From contig NZ_BLWC01000001.1 in NCBI RefSeq assembly GCF_013167895.1, forward strand, positions 4,960,001 through 5,024,000: a stretch of 64,000 nucleotides of DNA. Direction: 5' to 3'. The translations under genes and the position numbers were made by a program. The stretch is from Streptomyces fulvorobeus. GTDB lineage: Bacteria; Actinomycetota; Actinomycetes; Streptomycetales; Streptomycetaceae. How positions within the stretch are numbered: the first letter of the stretch is position 1; each line of letters begins with the position of its first letter. The notes below the pieces were generated by a model. That model saw only the letters and a program-made list of their open reading frames with translations. It did no database searches and was not told the origin of the DNA. Shown piece after piece: positions 1-7,725 of the stretch.

Positions 1-107
1 TCGGGGCCCGCCTCCAGCCCTGTCTGCCGGAGACCGCCCTGCGCCTGCTGCTCGGCGCGCTGGCCACGGCCATCGGGGCCGTCTACGCCGTGCTGTCGCT
101 GATATGA
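1..107 (+). CDS. C-terminus of a TauE/SafE-type membrane permease (partial)
   Basis: An open frame enters from the left edge and stops at TGA 105-107. The visible tail has a GAR motif, then LPETALRLLLGALATAIGA and a final hydrophobic segment. This matches the last transmembrane helix of sulfite-exporter TauE/SafE (TSUP) proteins, where a GARL..LP...LRRLLGALL pattern is usual. Only about 34 residues are present, so the substrate cannot be judged. A different polytopic membrane protein is possible. Confidence 0.5.
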   Translation, partial: GARLQPCLPETALRLLLGALATAIGAVYAVLSLI

Positions 108-458
108 GATGACATGAGATGAGTGAGGCGACGGGGCCGAGTCCTCCAAACTGTGCACCCCGGGCGCGTCAATATCTGTTCCCGTGAAATGAGAGTTTTA
201 CGGACCGGGTGATGAGAGTTCTTGCCGCGATGAGTCGCGATGAGTAAGGCGGAATTGTGCGGCGGGCACAGACCCTCCCTGCGTGCTACTGTTGATCTCA
301 GTTGCAGTTGTGGTTCCCAAAACTTCAAGTGCCCCCACCGGCTCCTGCCGATGGGAGCACTTTTGTATTTCCGGTCATGTTCCGGGCGGGGTAATCATCG
401 CGGCGACACGGTGTCCGCACAGTGTGGATTCCGCTGTACTGCCCCAAAGGAGATTGAC
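108..458 (+). other. Long intergenic leader of the cold-shock gene
   Basis: No convincing gene lies here. The stretch from about 290 on, which is richer in A/T than the surroundings and contains a strong hairpin (separate entry), probably forms the 5' untranslated leader of the cold-shock gene. Long structured leaders are typical of cspA-type genes. Start codons in the same frame upstream of 459 would add residues unlike any cold-shock protein and are not used. Confidence 0.45.
327..362 (+). promoter_or_regulatory. Hairpin in the cold-shock gene leader
   Basis: AAGTGCCCCCACCGG (327-341) can pair with CCGATGGGAGCACTT (348-362) around a six-base loop; 13 of 15 positions pair, and a T-rich run (TTTTGTATTT) follows. 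It could act as an intrinsic terminator, attenuator or temperature-responsive element about 100 bases before the cold-shock start codon, or be the 3' end of a small RNA. Which of these applies cannot be decided from sequence alone. Confidence 0.5.
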
Positions 459-662
459 ATGGCTGCTGGTACCGTGAAGTGGTTCAACGCGGAAAAGGGC
501 TTCGGCTTCATCGAGCAGGACGGTGGCGGCCCGGACGTGTTCGCCCACTACTCGAACATCGCCGCCCAGGGTTTCCGTGAGCTGCTCGAAGGCCAGAAGG
601 TCACCTTCGACATCGCGCAGGGCCAGAAGGGCCCGACGGCCGAGAACATCGTTCCGGCCTGA
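459..662 (+). CDS. Cold-shock protein (CspA family)
   Basis: This 67-residue protein is a single cold-shock domain, the usual size for the family. It starts MAAGTVKWFNAEKGFGFIEQ and so carries RNP1 (KGFGFI, about residues 16-21) and the RNP2-like DVFAHYS (about 29-35). Such proteins bind single-stranded RNA/DNA and act as RNA chaperones in the cytoplasm. ATG 459 is chosen because AAAGGAG lies 6-8 bases upstream and the protein then begins exactly as family members do. The neighbouring DEAD-box helicase and SCO5918-like gene form a cold-adaptation block seen in other Streptomyces. Confidence 0.95.
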   Translation: MAAGTVKWFNAEKGFGFIEQDGGGPDVFAHYSNIAAQGFRELLEGQKVTFDIAQGQKGPTAENIVPA

Positions 663-680
663 CGCTGACGCGCACCATGT

Positions 681-718
681 AGCTGGGGCCCGCATCCTTC
701 GGGGTGCGGGCCCCAGCT
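681..718 (+). terminator. Terminator after the cold-shock gene
   Basis: A 17-bp stem (681-697 with 702-718, one G-U pair) closes a TTCG tetraloop just after the cold-shock stop codon. There is no long T tract, as is usual for Streptomyces terminators. Confidence 0.8.
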
Positions 719-973
719 GCACGCGTTGACTCCAGCATTTTCTCCCGGGCGGACGGCGCGGAGTGATCCGCAGTTCCGCCCCATGCCGGTTCTCCTCCAG
801 GATGCAGGCGCATCCTGTCGAGGCACACCGCGGTAGACGGCGCCCGGATTGCACGTCCCTCGCGTCACCTGTCCCACGCACCTGTGCCCGCGTGTATTCC
901 CGTAGGCCAGATCTTTTTCTTTTTTCCATCGGTCCATACTCGTGATTCACCATGCTGCTTCTCGCTGGGGGAA

Positions 974-1000
974 TTCCTTGATATGTGCCGCATCAAGGAA
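974..1000 (+). promoter_or_regulatory. Hairpin that hides the helicase ribosome-binding site
   Basis: TTCCTTGAT (974-982) and ATCAAGGAA (992-1000) are perfect 9-bp inverted repeats with a nine-base loop. The right arm contains most of the AAGGAAGG Shine-Dalgarno sequence (996-1002) of the helicase gene that starts at 1010. When folded, the stem would block ribosome binding. Function as a translational switch is inferred from position only. Confidence 0.5.
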
Positions 1001-1009
1001 GGTCCCCGC

Positions 1010-2503
1010 ATGAACCCCACACGTACGAACGACCGTTCGGCCCGCACCCGTTACGGCTCTGCCGACGCCGGAAAGGCTGGCAGCCGTTTCGGCTCGTCGG
1101 CACCGCGCCGTTCCGGCGGCCCGGCCCGCTCCGGTGGTTACGGCCGCCGGCCCGCCGCAGTGCAGGGTGAGTTCGCGCTCCCGAAGACGATCACCCCCGC
1201 GCTGCCCGCCGTCGAGAGCTTCGCGGATCTCGGCATGCCCCAGCAGCTGCTTGCGGAACTCGGCAAGCAGGGCATGACCACCCCGTTCCCGATCCAGGGT
1301 GCGACGCTGCCGAACTCCCTGGCGGGCAGGGACGTACTGGGCCGAGGGCGCACCGGTTCCGGCAAGACCCTCGCCTTCGGCCTCGCTCTCCTCGCCCGTA
1401 CCGCGGGACTGCGCGCCGAACCCCGCCAGCCGCTGGGGCTGATCCTCGTACCCACACGTGAGCTGGCCCAGCAGGTGACGGACGCGCTCACGCCGTACGC
1501 CCGCTCGGTCGGACTGCGGCTGGCCACGGTGGTGGGCGGGATGTCGATCGGCAGGCAGGCGGGCGCGCTGCGAAGCGGCACCGAAGTCGTCGTCGCGACC
1601 CCCGGCCGGCTCAAGGACCTCATCGACCGTGGGGACTGCCGGCTGAACCAGGTGGGCATCACCGTCCTGGACGAGGCCGACCAGATGGCCGACATGGGCT
1701 TCATGCCGCAGGTCACCGCGCTGCTCGACCAGGTGCGTCCGGAGGGGCAGCGGATGCTGTTCTCCGCCACCCTGGACCGCAACGTCGATCTGCTGGTACG
1801 CCGCTACCTGACCGACCCCGTCGTGCATTCGGTCGACCCGTCGGCCGGTGCGGTCACCACGATGGAACACCACGTCCTGCACGTCCAGGGCGCCGACAAG
1901 TTTGCCGCCACGACCGAGATCGCGGCCCGTGAGGGCCGGGTCATCATGTTCCTGGACACCAAGCACGCCGTGGACCGACTCACCCAGGACCTGCTCAACA
2001 GCGGTGTCCGGGCGGCCGCGCTGCACGGCGGGAAGTCACAGCCGCAGCGCACCCGCACGCTGGCCCAGTTCAAGACCGGGCACGTCAGCGTGCTGGTGGC
2101 GACCAATGTCGCGGCGCGCGGCATCCACGTCGACAACCTCGACCTCGTCGTGAACGTCGACCCGCCGACCGATCACAAGGACTACCTCCACCGCGGCGGC
2201 CGGACCGCCCGCGCCGGCGAGTCGGGCAGTGTCGTCACCCTCGTCACGCCGAACCAGCGCCGTGACATGGTCCGCCTCATGTCGGACGCCGGCATCCGGC
2301 CGCAGACCACCCAGGTCCACTCGGGCGACGAGGCACTGAGCCGTATCACCGGTGCCCAGACGCCGTCCGGCATCCCGGTCGTCATCACCGCACCGGTCTC
2401 CGAGCGCCCCAAGCGCAGCAGCTCCTCCCGGGGCCGGCGCCGCCCCGCTTCGGTGACCGGGCGCGCGCCGGCACGCGAGTCGCGTTTCGGCACGGCAGCC
2501 TAG
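1010..2503 (+). CDS. DEAD-box ATP-dependent RNA helicase
   Basis: The 497-residue protein has all main helicase motifs in order: an aromatic plus Q-motif (FADLGMPQQLL...PFPIQ, about 66-90), Walker A GRTGSGKT (about 112-119), DEAD in VLDEADQM (about 219-226), SAT in LFSATL, and motif VI HRGGRTARAG. The N-terminal 60 residues and the C-terminal tail are basic, low-complexity RNA-binding-like extensions. It should unwind structured RNA during cold growth or ribosome assembly. ATG 1010 follows AAGGAAGG. An in-frame ATG at 884 would add 42 residues unlike the family. It lies between a cold-shock gene and the SCO5918-like gene, matching the known Streptomyces arrangement. Confidence 0.93.
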   Translation: MNPTRTNDRSARTRYGSADAGKAGSRFGSSAPRRSGGPARSGGYGRRPAAVQGEFALPKTITPALPAVESFADLGMPQQLLAELGKQGMTTPFPIQGATLPNSLAGRDVLGRGRTGSGKTLAFGLALLARTAGLRAEPRQPLGLILVPTRELAQQVTDALTPYARSVGLRLATVVGGMSIGRQAGALRSGTEVVVATPGRLKDLIDRGDCRLNQVGITVLDEADQMADMGFMPQVTALLDQVRPEGQRMLFSATLDRNVDLLVRRYLTDPVVHSVDPSAGAVTTMEHHVLHVQGADKFAATTEIAAREGRVIMFLDTKHAVDRLTQDLLNSGVRAAALHGGKSQPQRTRTLAQFKTGHVSVLVATNVAARGIHVDNLDLVVNVDPPTDHKDYLHRGGRTARAGESGSVVTLVTPNQRRDMVRLMSDAGIRPQTTQVHSGDEALSRITGAQTPSGIPVVITAPVSERPKRSSSSRGRRRPASVTGRAPARESRFGTAA

Positions 2504-2873
2504 AACGGTCGTGATCAGGAGGCCGTCCCCCCTCCGGGGGAAGGCTCTTCCGACGCCCTTTCAGGTGCGATCCCGCCCGGCGCGAGCCGACCCCGCGCAC
2601 CGGCCTGGTCACCCAGGCCGGGCCGGCCGCAGTCCGGGACCACTCCGCCCCACGCACCCCTGCGTCCGCGCGACGCTGGCGGCGGCCACGGCGGCTCGTT
2701 CACCTCACCCGTGACCGATGCGGCCGGGGCCGAGCACGTGACGCGCAACCACCGGCTCGGTACGCTGCCGGTGGGCAACGAACAAGGCAGCGCCCTGGGC
2801 GTCCTCGCCCTCTCCCGCTGCCCCGCCTCATCCCTGGCCGGACCCGCTCCGCCCCTTCTCCTTGTGAGGCCAC
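2504..2873. other. Intergenic stretch with no supported gene
   Basis: A short G/C hairpin (TCCCC...GGGGA around 2526-2541) just after the helicase may end its transcript. The rest is GC-rich and shows no frame with family-like sequence. Short open frames on both strands look like chance frames. Confidence 0.4.
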
Positions 2874-3188
2874 ATGCGCTTTGTCATCGCCCGCTTCCCG
2901 TTCGACCTCACCAGAGGTGGCGTGCTGGAATCGATGAAGGGCATCAAGCCCGAACCGGGCACCGGCGAATCGGTGATCATCGGCCGCCGCCACTACCCCG
3001 TCAAGCAGGTCGGCCAGGTCCTCACACGTCAGGACCGACGTGACTTCAGCGCCGCCGAAGTCCTCCGGGCGATGGCCAAGCTCGGCTTCACCTGCCGCAC
3101 CCTCCCCGAGGCCGCACCCGTAGACGTCCTGGGTTCGCTCCAGGGAGCCTCCGCGATCCTCGGCACTGCCGCACCCGCGACCGCCTGA
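2874..3188 (+). CDS. SCO5918-like conserved small protein
   Basis: The 104-residue protein begins MRFVIARFPFDLTRGGVLES and contains a segment GESVIIGRRHYPVKQVGQVL. I recognise this as the actinobacterial family represented by S. coelicolor SCO5918, which sits next to a DEAD-box helicase and a cold-shock gene; the biochemical function is unknown. The conserved part ends near residue 84, and the Ala/Pro-rich tail is less typical. The ATG follows CTTGTGAGGCCAC with a weak GAGG. Its place in the cold-shock block suggests a role in RNA or ribosome function in the cold, which is inference. Confidence 0.8.
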   Translation: MRFVIARFPFDLTRGGVLESMKGIKPEPGTGESVIIGRRHYPVKQVGQVLTRQDRRDFSAAEVLRAMAKLGFTCRTLPEAAPVDVLGSLQGASAILGTAAPATA

Positions 3189-3273
3189 ACCGACCGGAAA
3201 CGACGCCATCCGAACACCGCCGGTGGCCTCGGTTCCACCGCAGAAGCCGCTCCCTGCGGGGGAGTGGCACGTA

Positions 3274-3621
3274 TCAGCCGTCCCCGGCCGCGATCGTGGG
3301 GCTCGGTGATCCGGTGGGGCGGTGGTGTTCGGCGTTGATGCGCTGGGCTTCCTGGAGCTGGTCCTCGAGGATGACGATGCGGCAGGCGGCGTCGATGGGG
3401 GTGCCCTGGTCGACGAGTTCGCGGGCGCGGGCGGCGATGCGCAGCTGGTAGCGGGAGTAGCGGCGGTGTCCGCCCGGGGAGCGGAGCGGGGTGATGAGGC
3501 GGGCTTCGCCGATGGCGCGGAGGAAGCTCTGGGTGGTGCCGAGCATTTCGGCGGCCCGGCCCATGGTGTAGGCGGGGTAGTCGTCGTCGTCGAGACGGCT
3601 GACCGGGTCGTCTGCTGTCAC
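3274..3621 (-). CDS. MerR-like helix-turn-helix regulator
   Basis: About 115 residues with one winged-helix DNA-binding region: YTMGRAAEMLGTTQSFLRAI (HTH) followed by the MerR wing pattern ITPLRSPGGHRRYSRYQL, then a short helix EDQLQEAQ that could dimerise. No metal- or ligand-binding C-terminal domain is present. GTG 3621 is preferred over GTG 3627, because GGAGAGG (3633-3627) then has normal spacing. It closes the cold-shock block and may regulate it, an inference from position only. Confidence 0.8.
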   Translation of the reverse strand: MTADDPVSRLDDDDYPAYTMGRAAEMLGTTQSFLRAIGEARLITPLRSPGGHRRYSRYQLRIAARARELVDQGTPIDAACRIVILEDQLQEAQRINAEHHRPTGSPSPTIAAGDG

Positions 3622-3648
3622 GTGCACCTCTCCGGGGAACGCGTTGGA

Positions 3649-3680
3649 GGGGCCCTGGTGTCCTATGACACCAGGGCCCC
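3649..3680. terminator. Perfect 14-bp hairpin upstream of the MerR-like gene
   Basis: GGGGCCCTGGTGTC (3649-3662) and GACACCAGGGCCCC (3667-3680) pair perfectly around CTAT. It lies only about 15 bases upstream of the MerR-like Shine-Dalgarno sequence, so it may be a bidirectional terminator or a leader structure for that gene. Confidence 0.6.
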
Positions 3681-4456
3681 GAAGGAACTGCTACACCATC
3701 TGCCGACCTTGGTTCTGCGTCGGCCTGCTGTTTCCGTGGCCCCGACCTGCATGATGTCGGGGGTACGGGGATCGCGGTTGCTTGACCGGAGACCACCTCA
3801 CTATCGATGTCCTGCGGTACCCGGGCCCACAACATCCGCCCGGGCGATCCTGATGGCGTTTGCCTCCTCCGTTCTTCCTCTGGGAACACTCACCTGTCTC
3901 AGAGCCGTACGGCTCTGTGGCCTGTGTCAGCGCCACTCTCCGGCAGCCAGCCCCGTCGCCCGTCCTGCGTCTGCTCTGGCTTGGAACCCCACTGCCGAAC
4001 CTCCCGGTGCGCGCGTCCGCAGCCGACGCCTTCACCGAGGTGCTGCTCAGTCCTGGCTGCTGAGAACTACCTCAACTGCGGTACTGCTCACGGCGGCCCC
4101 TGATCACTGCGGGCCCCCCGGTCCGGTCGCCAGCCCCGTCGCCGTCCTGCAACCACCCTGGCTTCGAAACTCCGCCACCGCACCGTGCTGCACACAACAA
4201 CTGCGGTACTGCTCCCCGGCAGTTCGTCTCTGCCGGGCCCTGCTGTCTCTCTGGCTACGAGAGAAACCATAGCCATGCCACCACCCAATGTCTACTCCAG
4301 CCAAGAGAGATTTTTGTGCGTACGACGGCGAGGTAATCGGCCTCGAACATGGAGGCACACGACGAACTGGCTTCGTCACCACCCGGCGTCGAGGAGGACG
4401 CCGGGTCTGGGTGAACCTCCGCCGCTACCTCCTCGCACCGCCCCCGCGCGCCGGAC
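3681..4456. repeat. Gene-poor region with imperfect repeats
   Basis: No convincing coding sequence is seen in almost 800 bases. Two kinds of repeats occur. GCCAGCCCCGTCGCC followed by CGTCCTGC and CTGGCTTNGAA is present at about 3946-3985 and 4129-4167. CAACTGCGGTACTGCTC is present exactly at 4073-4089 and 4198-4214. The local composition, with several A/T-rich stretches, differs from neighbouring genes. It may be a decayed insertion or an RNA-encoding region. Confidence 0.4.
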
Positions 4457-4503
4457 AGCCGGGAACGCTCCATCCCGGGCGGGGATGGAGCGTTCCCGGC
4501 TGA
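4288..4503 (+). CDS. Possible small basic protein (doubtful)
   Basis: An open frame of 71 codons starts MSTPAKRDFCAYDGEVIGLE and is rich in Arg and Tyr. The first 30 codons have unusually low G/C at the third position for this chromosome, the upstream Shine-Dalgarno sequence is weak, and the last 16 codons run through a terminator hairpin. I do not recognise the sequence. It could be a recently acquired gene, a remnant or chance. Confidence 0.15.
   Translation: MSTPAKRDFCAYDGEVIGLEHGGTRRTGFVTTRRRGGRRVWVNLRRYLLAPPPRAGQPGTLHPGRGWSVPG
4457..4501. terminator. Strong terminator downstream of the tachylectin/NlpC gene
   Basis: A perfect 20-bp stem pairs 4457-4476 with 4482-4501 around a five-base loop. 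It lies about 60 bases past the stop codon of the leftward gene 4562-5872 and would end the whole secreted-protein operon. Confidence 0.8.
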
Positions 4504-4561
4504 GCATCCGGGGCTCCGGTGCGGCGCTCGGGCGAGTCCGGCACCGTCCGGAGCCGGAGGT

Positions 4562-5872
4562 CTAGCCGGTCACCACCTTGTCGTAGCGCAGGGCGACATA
4601 GCCGGAGGCTGCGTGGCCCGCTATGCGGCCGTCGGTGCCACCGTTGAGGTAGTCCTGACCGCGCATCATGTCGTCGTTGGGGTTCGACTCGTGGATGTAC
4701 GAGAACTTGCCGGCTCCCTTGTCGACCCACTTCTCGAAGAGCACCACGTGCCCGGACTGGGTGTTCAGCGCGTCACCGGGCAGGAGGTCGGACTTCGAGA
4801 CGGTGCTGCTGACGCTCGGCAGGCTGGACGTGGTGTAGCTGGTGCTGGCGTGCCAGGCCATGGAGATGAAGCCCGAGCAGTCGGTGCGGTAGGTGTGGTC
4901 CCCGTCCGGGTCGGTGGCGTACGCGCTCTGGCTGTAGGGGATGTCGCGGTTCAGCCAGTTCACGGCACGGCTCATGATCTCGGTGCGGGTGATCTGACCA
5001 CCCCGGGTGGAGGGGGCGGGGGTGGGGGGCAGCGGCTCCTGGTAGGTGCAGTCGCCGGCGTATGCGGACAGCAGTGTCTGGGTCCAGCCGCTCTCGTCGA
5101 CCGGGTCGTCGGAGTGGTAGGCGATGTCGCTGCCCTTGCCGTCGGTGGGGTCGGCGTCGTGGTACCAGTACATCCCGCCGTTCGTGCGGCCGTAGTAGAG
5201 GCCGCCACCGGGTGAGACCAGGCTGTCGACCGCGGACCAGCCGCTGCTCTTCAGCACCGACTGCTCCCAGTCACCGACACCGTTGATCTGGTAGGAGAGG
5301 AGCCTGCCGTCGGCCGTGCTGGCGAGGAGGACGTCGTCACCGACGGCCGCGAGGGTCTTGAGGACGAAGCCCTCGTCGATGACGACGTGCTTGGCGATGT
5401 GGGCGGGCCCGCTGGGCTTGGCCTGGGACACGTTGTAACGGTGGAGCTGGCCCGAGACCGTGCCGTAGAGGTGGCCGGCGCCGTCGTACGTCATCTTGTC
5501 GAAGGTCCAGCCGCTGTCCCAGATGCGGGTGACGCCGGCCAGGGCCAGGGAGGTGTTGTTGGTCTGGATGTCCACCCGGTAGAGCGCACCGGTCGTCGAG
5601 GTCACGAGGACGGTGTTGAAGTTGAGGGTGGCCATCGCCTTGGGGGTGAAGCCGAGGTCGGTGCCTATCAGGGTCTTGACCCGGTCGCCCGTGTTGGGGG
5701 ATATGGCCGTGTAGGTGAGGCGTCCGTCGGGAAGCGTGCCGTAGACCGAGACATCACCACCGCAGATGGCGGCGGCCTGGGCGGGCGCCGCCGTGAGCGT
5801 GACCATTCCGAGGGTGGTGGCGCCGAGGGCGAGGGCAGCGGTCAGGCGGCGCTTGAAGGATGTCGAAAACAT
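4562..5872 (-). CDS. Secreted tachylectin-like propeller with C-terminal NlpC/P60-like peptidase domain
   Basis: 436 residues. A signal peptide (basic start FKRRL, hydrophobic core, AQAAA cleavage region near residue 34) indicates secretion. Residues about 38-280 form a tachylectin-2-like beta-propeller with repeating blades, such as DSGWTFDKMTYDGAGHLYG and a SPGGGLYYGR blade followed by MYWYHD. After a Pro-rich linker, residues about 300-436 resemble NlpC/P60-type cysteine peptidases, with TDCSGF (candidate catalytic Cys) and SGHVVLF (candidate His). It is probably a lectin-targeted cell-wall hydrolase. It is the last gene of the leftward operon and shares its propeller with the neighbour at 6046-7245. 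Confidence 0.85.
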   Translation of the reverse strand: MFSTSFKRRLTAALALGATTLGMVTLTAAPAQAAAICGGDVSVYGTLPDGRLTYTAISPNTGDRVKTLIGTDLGFTPKAMATLNFNTVLVTSTTGALYRVDIQTNNTSLALAGVTRIWDSGWTFDKMTYDGAGHLYGTVSGQLHRYNVSQAKPSGPAHIAKHVVIDEGFVLKTLAAVGDDVLLASTADGRLLSYQINGVGDWEQSVLKSSGWSAVDSLVSPGGGLYYGRTNGGMYWYHDADPTDGKGSDIAYHSDDPVDESGWTQTLLSAYAGDCTYQEPLPPTPAPSTRGGQITRTEIMSRAVNWLNRDIPYSQSAYATDPDGDHTYRTDCSGFISMAWHASTSYTTSSLPSVSSTVSKSDLLPGDALNTQSGHVVLFEKWVDKGAGKFSYIHESNPNDDMMRGQDYLNGGTDGRIAGHAASGYVALRYDKVVTG

Positions 5873-6045
5873 GGCGATCTCCGATTTCGGGCAGCCCTGA
5901 CGAAGGCGCGTCGGGCTGGAGGAGTGAGAGGGGAAAACAGCGTGGTATCGGGCGGACGCCGGATGGCCGGCGGCTTCGTTGAGGCTGTGCGTGTCCGGGC
6001 CCGGGGGCGGGGGCGGGGGCGCTGACTGACTCGTGAACTGCGGGC

Positions 6046-7245
6046 TCAGTACCAGTTGTTGTCAAGGAAGTGGGTCCAGGCGGCGCAGGGTGTGCCGTAC
6101 CTGCCGTCGATGTAGGACAGGCCCCACTTGATCTGGGTGACGGGGTTGGTGCGCCAGTCGTCACCGAAGGCGTCCATCTTGGAGCCGGGTAGCGCCTGGG
6201 GGATGCCGTAGGCCGTGGAGTTCGGATTGTCGGCCCAGTAGCGCCAGCCGCTCTCCCTGTCCCAGAGCTGCGACAGGCAGTTCCACTGGGTGGTGCTGTT
6301 CCAGGCGCCGCCGTCGTGCTTGTTCATCAAGTCGCGGCCGGCCGCCTTCACGGCGGGGATGTCGGTGCCGTCGAGCGGGTCGACGCTGGTGGTGCAGCTG
6401 AAGGTCTCCGGCTGGGCGGAGAGCAACTGCTGGGTCCAGCCACCCGTGTTGACAGGCGTGTCGTTGTGATATGCGATGTCCGCGCCTGAACCGTCCGCCG
6501 GGTTGGCGTCCTTGTACCAGTACATGGCACCCGTGGTTGCGATGCGGCCGTAGTAGAGGCCACCGCCGGGCGAGACGACCTGGTCGAAGGCGGACCAGCC
6601 GGACGTCTTGAGGTCGTCCCGGCTCCAGCCGCCGTCGCTGCCGATCTTGTAGGAGAGGAGCGCGCCCGCGGACGTGGTGGCGAGGAGGCGGTCGTCGCCC
6701 ACGGCGGCGAGGGTCTTCAGGACGAAGCCGCTGCCGATCTCCCTGCGCTGGCCGATGTGGGCGGAGCCGGTCGGCTTGGGCTGTGACACCAGGTACTGGA
6801 GGAGCAGCCCTCCGGCCGTGCCGTACAGGTGGCCGTGTCCGTCGTAGGTGAGTTTGTCGTGGGTCCAGCCACTGTCGAAGAGCTTGACGGGCGGACGCTC
6901 CAGGACGAGGGAGGTGTTGTTCGTCAGGACATCGAGACGGTAGAGCGCCCCTGCGGTCGACGTGACGAGGACGGTGTTGAAGTTGAGCGTGGCCATCGCT
7001 CGCGCTTCGAATCCCAGGTCCGCTCCGAGCACCACCTTCTTCAGCTCGCCCGTGGCAGGCGTGATGGTGCTGAAGGTGAGGCGGTTGTCGGGGAGGACGC
7101 CGTAGATCGCGGCGGTTCCGCTGCATGTGGTGGCGGCCTGTGCGGGCGGGGCGGTGGCGACGGCGGTGAGCAGCCCGGCGCCGAGGAGACCGGACAGGGT
7201 CGCGAGAGTGGCTCTGCGGGCAGTCCTGCGGAATGCGGTGGGCAC
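6046..7245 (-). CDS. Secreted tachylectin-like propeller with C-terminal transglycosylase-like domain
   Basis: 399 residues with a signal peptide (RRTARRATLA..., hydrophobic core, PPAQAAT cleavage near residue 38). Residues about 40-280 are the same tachylectin-like propeller as in the gene at 4562-5872. The C-terminal 110 residues differ: WNCLSQLWDRESGWRYWA with YGIPQALPGSKM resembles SLT-type lytic transglycosylase domains of actinobacterial secreted proteins, with Glu in DRESGW as the candidate catalytic residue. GTG 7245 is chosen because GGGGGA lies five bases upstream and the signal peptide starts there. The gene follows the 89-aa gene by 40 bases. Confidence 0.85.
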   Translation of the reverse strand: MPTAFRRTARRATLATLSGLLGAGLLTAVATAPPAQAATTCSGTAAIYGVLPDNRLTFSTITPATGELKKVVLGADLGFEARAMATLNFNTVLVTSTAGALYRLDVLTNNTSLVLERPPVKLFDSGWTHDKLTYDGHGHLYGTAGGLLLQYLVSQPKPTGSAHIGQRREIGSGFVLKTLAAVGDDRLLATTSAGALLSYKIGSDGGWSRDDLKTSGWSAFDQVVSPGGGLYYGRIATTGAMYWYKDANPADGSGADIAYHNDTPVNTGGWTQQLLSAQPETFSCTTSVDPLDGTDIPAVKAAGRDLMNKHDGGAWNSTTQWNCLSQLWDRESGWRYWADNPNSTAYGIPQALPGSKMDAFGDDWRTNPVTQIKWGLSYIDGRYGTPCAAWTHFLDNNWY

Positions 7246-7285
7246 GGTGTTCCCCCAAGTGACGGAATGGCTGGGCCGGCGGACG

Positions 7286-7555
7286 TCAGCGCGGTGGGGC
7301 GGCGACGGTGTAGCCGAAGGCGCGCAGCGGCGTACGGGCGTTGGTGAGGATCGCGTGGGCCTGGCCGAGAGCGGCGGCTTCCGAGGTGGCCCGCAGGAAG
7401 AGGTAGAGGTCCATGCCGTTCTCGGATGCCCTGGCCCGCAGGTGTTCGAGTCCGTGCGCCGCGCTGGTGTGGGCCCAGAGGAGATCGGTGAGGACGGCCG
7501 GCATAACGTGGCCGACATCGTGTGGCCCGGTGAGCGTGGCCCGGATGACATGCAC
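7286..7555 (-). CDS. Unknown 89-aa protein of the peptide/lectin operon
   Basis: I do not recognise this protein. It starts at GTG 7555, only five bases after the stop of the SINWD peptide gene, so translation is probably coupled. It has no signal peptide or membrane segment. Its middle (VLTDLLWAHTSAAHGLEHLRA) is helical and its end (AILTNARTPLRAFGYTV) is mixed. Composition and codon bias look coding. Its location between the peptide and the secreted proteins suggests a cytoplasmic role in that system, for instance immunity, modification or sensing; none can be supported further. Confidence 0.65.
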   Translation of the reverse strand: MHVIRATLTGPHDVGHVMPAVLTDLLWAHTSAAHGLEHLRARASENGMDLYLFLRATSEAAALGQAHAILTNARTPLRAFGYTVAAPPR

Positions 7556-7560
7556 GCGGT

Positions 7561-7725
7561 CTAGTCCCAGTTGATGCTGGCGGGCGGCGTCTCGGGCGCC
7601 GTGTCCCAGTTGATGCTTCCGGGGGCGGAGGCGGTGACGCGATGGCCCTCGGCGCTGTGCGCAGCGGGGGTGACAGCGATGCAGCAGAGCAGGGTGAGCG
7701 CGGTGGCGGAGACGGTGCGAGACAT
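7561..7725 (-). CDS. Small secreted peptide with duplicated SINWD motif
   Basis: 54 residues. A signal peptide (MSRT, hydrophobic ALTLLCCIAV, cleavage likely after AHSA near residue 24) leaves about 30 residues. The mature part carries SINWD twice (residues 37-41 and at the very C-terminus 50-54), separated by TAPETPPA. ATG 7725 has GGAAACC upstream, a weak Shine-Dalgarno sequence. It is the first gene of a leftward operon, divergent from a LuxR-type regulator. I know no named family. A repeated short C-terminal motif in a secreted peptide beside a regulator suggests a processed signal peptide, which is inference. Confidence 0.7.
   Translation of the reverse strand: MSRTVSATALTLLCCIAVTPAAHSAEGHRVTASAPGSINWDTAPETPPASINWD

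Noticed and set aside
884..1009. Upstream ATG (884) extending the RNA helicase by 42 residues
   Set aside because: The added residues (MPACIPVGQIFFFFPSVHTR and on) are not family-like, and a clear Shine-Dalgarno sequence precedes ATG 1010.
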